Assembly (NCBI RefSeq): GCF_001273845.1 | Contig: NZ_JHBW01000111.1 | Coordinates: forward strand, 23,207-87,206 | Reading direction: 5' to 3' | DNA from: Leucobacter musarum subsp. musarum | GTDB lineage: Bacteria; Actinomycetota; Actinomycetes; Actinomycetales; Microbacteriaceae | Length of the DNA: 64,000 nt | Shown here: positions 63,994 through 64,000 of the stretch, one piece after another | Layout of the letters: each line of letters starts with the position of its first letter | Numbering within the stretch: the first letter of the stretch is position 1 | The notes under the pieces: generated by a model | The model's input: only the letters and a program-made list of their open reading frames with translations | Databases searched by the model: none | What the model was told of the DNA's origin: nothing | Translations under genes and position numbers: made by a program

Positions 63994-64000
63994 AACCGCC
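63972..64000. repeat. IS30 right terminal inverted repeat
   Basis: 29 bp, an exact reverse complement of the left repeat, reaching the last base of the window. Confidence 0.9.

Larger units (their letters stand above)
62687..64000 (+). mobile_element. IS30-family insertion sequence
   Basis: Perfect 29-bp terminal inverted repeats (62687-62715 and 63972-64000) bracket one IS30 transposase gene. The element is about 1.31 kb if these are its ends. The right repeat ends exactly at the window boundary, so the target duplication cannot be checked. Confidence 0.9.

Overview
The window is about 64 kb of high-GC chromosome from a Gram-positive actinomycete, most likely of the family Microbacteriaceae (Leucobacter/Microbacterium-like). 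I infer this from WhiB, MtrAB-LpqB, PdtaS, a WXG100/DUF1023 locus, a Pmt mannosyltransferase, PspC signalling proteins, HtaA heme-uptake proteins, and the mtrA-mtrB-lpqB-comF-hpf-secA order familiar from mycobacteria. The species cannot be named from the sequence alone. Many genes look leaderless: a TANNNT -10 box ends 6-8 nt before the start codon.

Layout. 0-4 kb: the end of a sulfatase/LTA-synthase-like gene, a GT2 glycosyltransferase, a frameshifted Rv3235-family gene on the minus strand, and the histidine kinase pdtaS. 4-10 kb: a PspC envelope-stress module (two minus-strand membrane genes facing a PspC-kinase/NarL-regulator pair) and a protein O-mannosyltransferase. 10-25.7 kb: translation genes proS, nusA, ylxR, infB, rbfA and truB, interrupted by a WXG100/DUF1023/lipoprotein cluster with yiaA (11.9-15.8 kb), by an AraC/VOC/DUF805 group, and by a 1.1 kb insertion between rbfA and mutY that is flanked by a 39-bp direct repeat. 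The rimP gene usually found before nusA is not there.

26-42 kb: a whiB gene, a giant GT2 membrane glycosyltransferase, a DUF5719 protein, a zincin-like protein, mtrA-mtrB-lpqB, comF, hpf, a dolichol-phosphate-mannose synthase (minus strand), secA, a DsbA-like thioredoxin and tRNA-Thr(UGU). 42-44.4 kb: a DMT transporter, then a translationally coupled msrB-nitroreductase pair.

44.5-58.7 kb: the most distinctive region, a large heme-acquisition locus with three DtxR-like boxes. In order it encodes a small secreted neocarzinostatin-fold protein, a 1291-aa HtaA/Ig protein with a LAXTG sortase signal, a secreted protein with three SLH domains, a 1043-aa multi-HtaA protein, a membrane-anchored single-HtaA protein, and the heme ABC importer HmuT-HmuU-HmuV. 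The likely flow is extracellular capture, relay across the wall, then import. 58.7-64 kb: a LytR_C protein with DPxTG repeats, groL behind a CIRCE operator, a frameshifted AbiEi/DUF559-type gene, and a complete IS30-family element whose right inverted repeat ends at the last base of the window.
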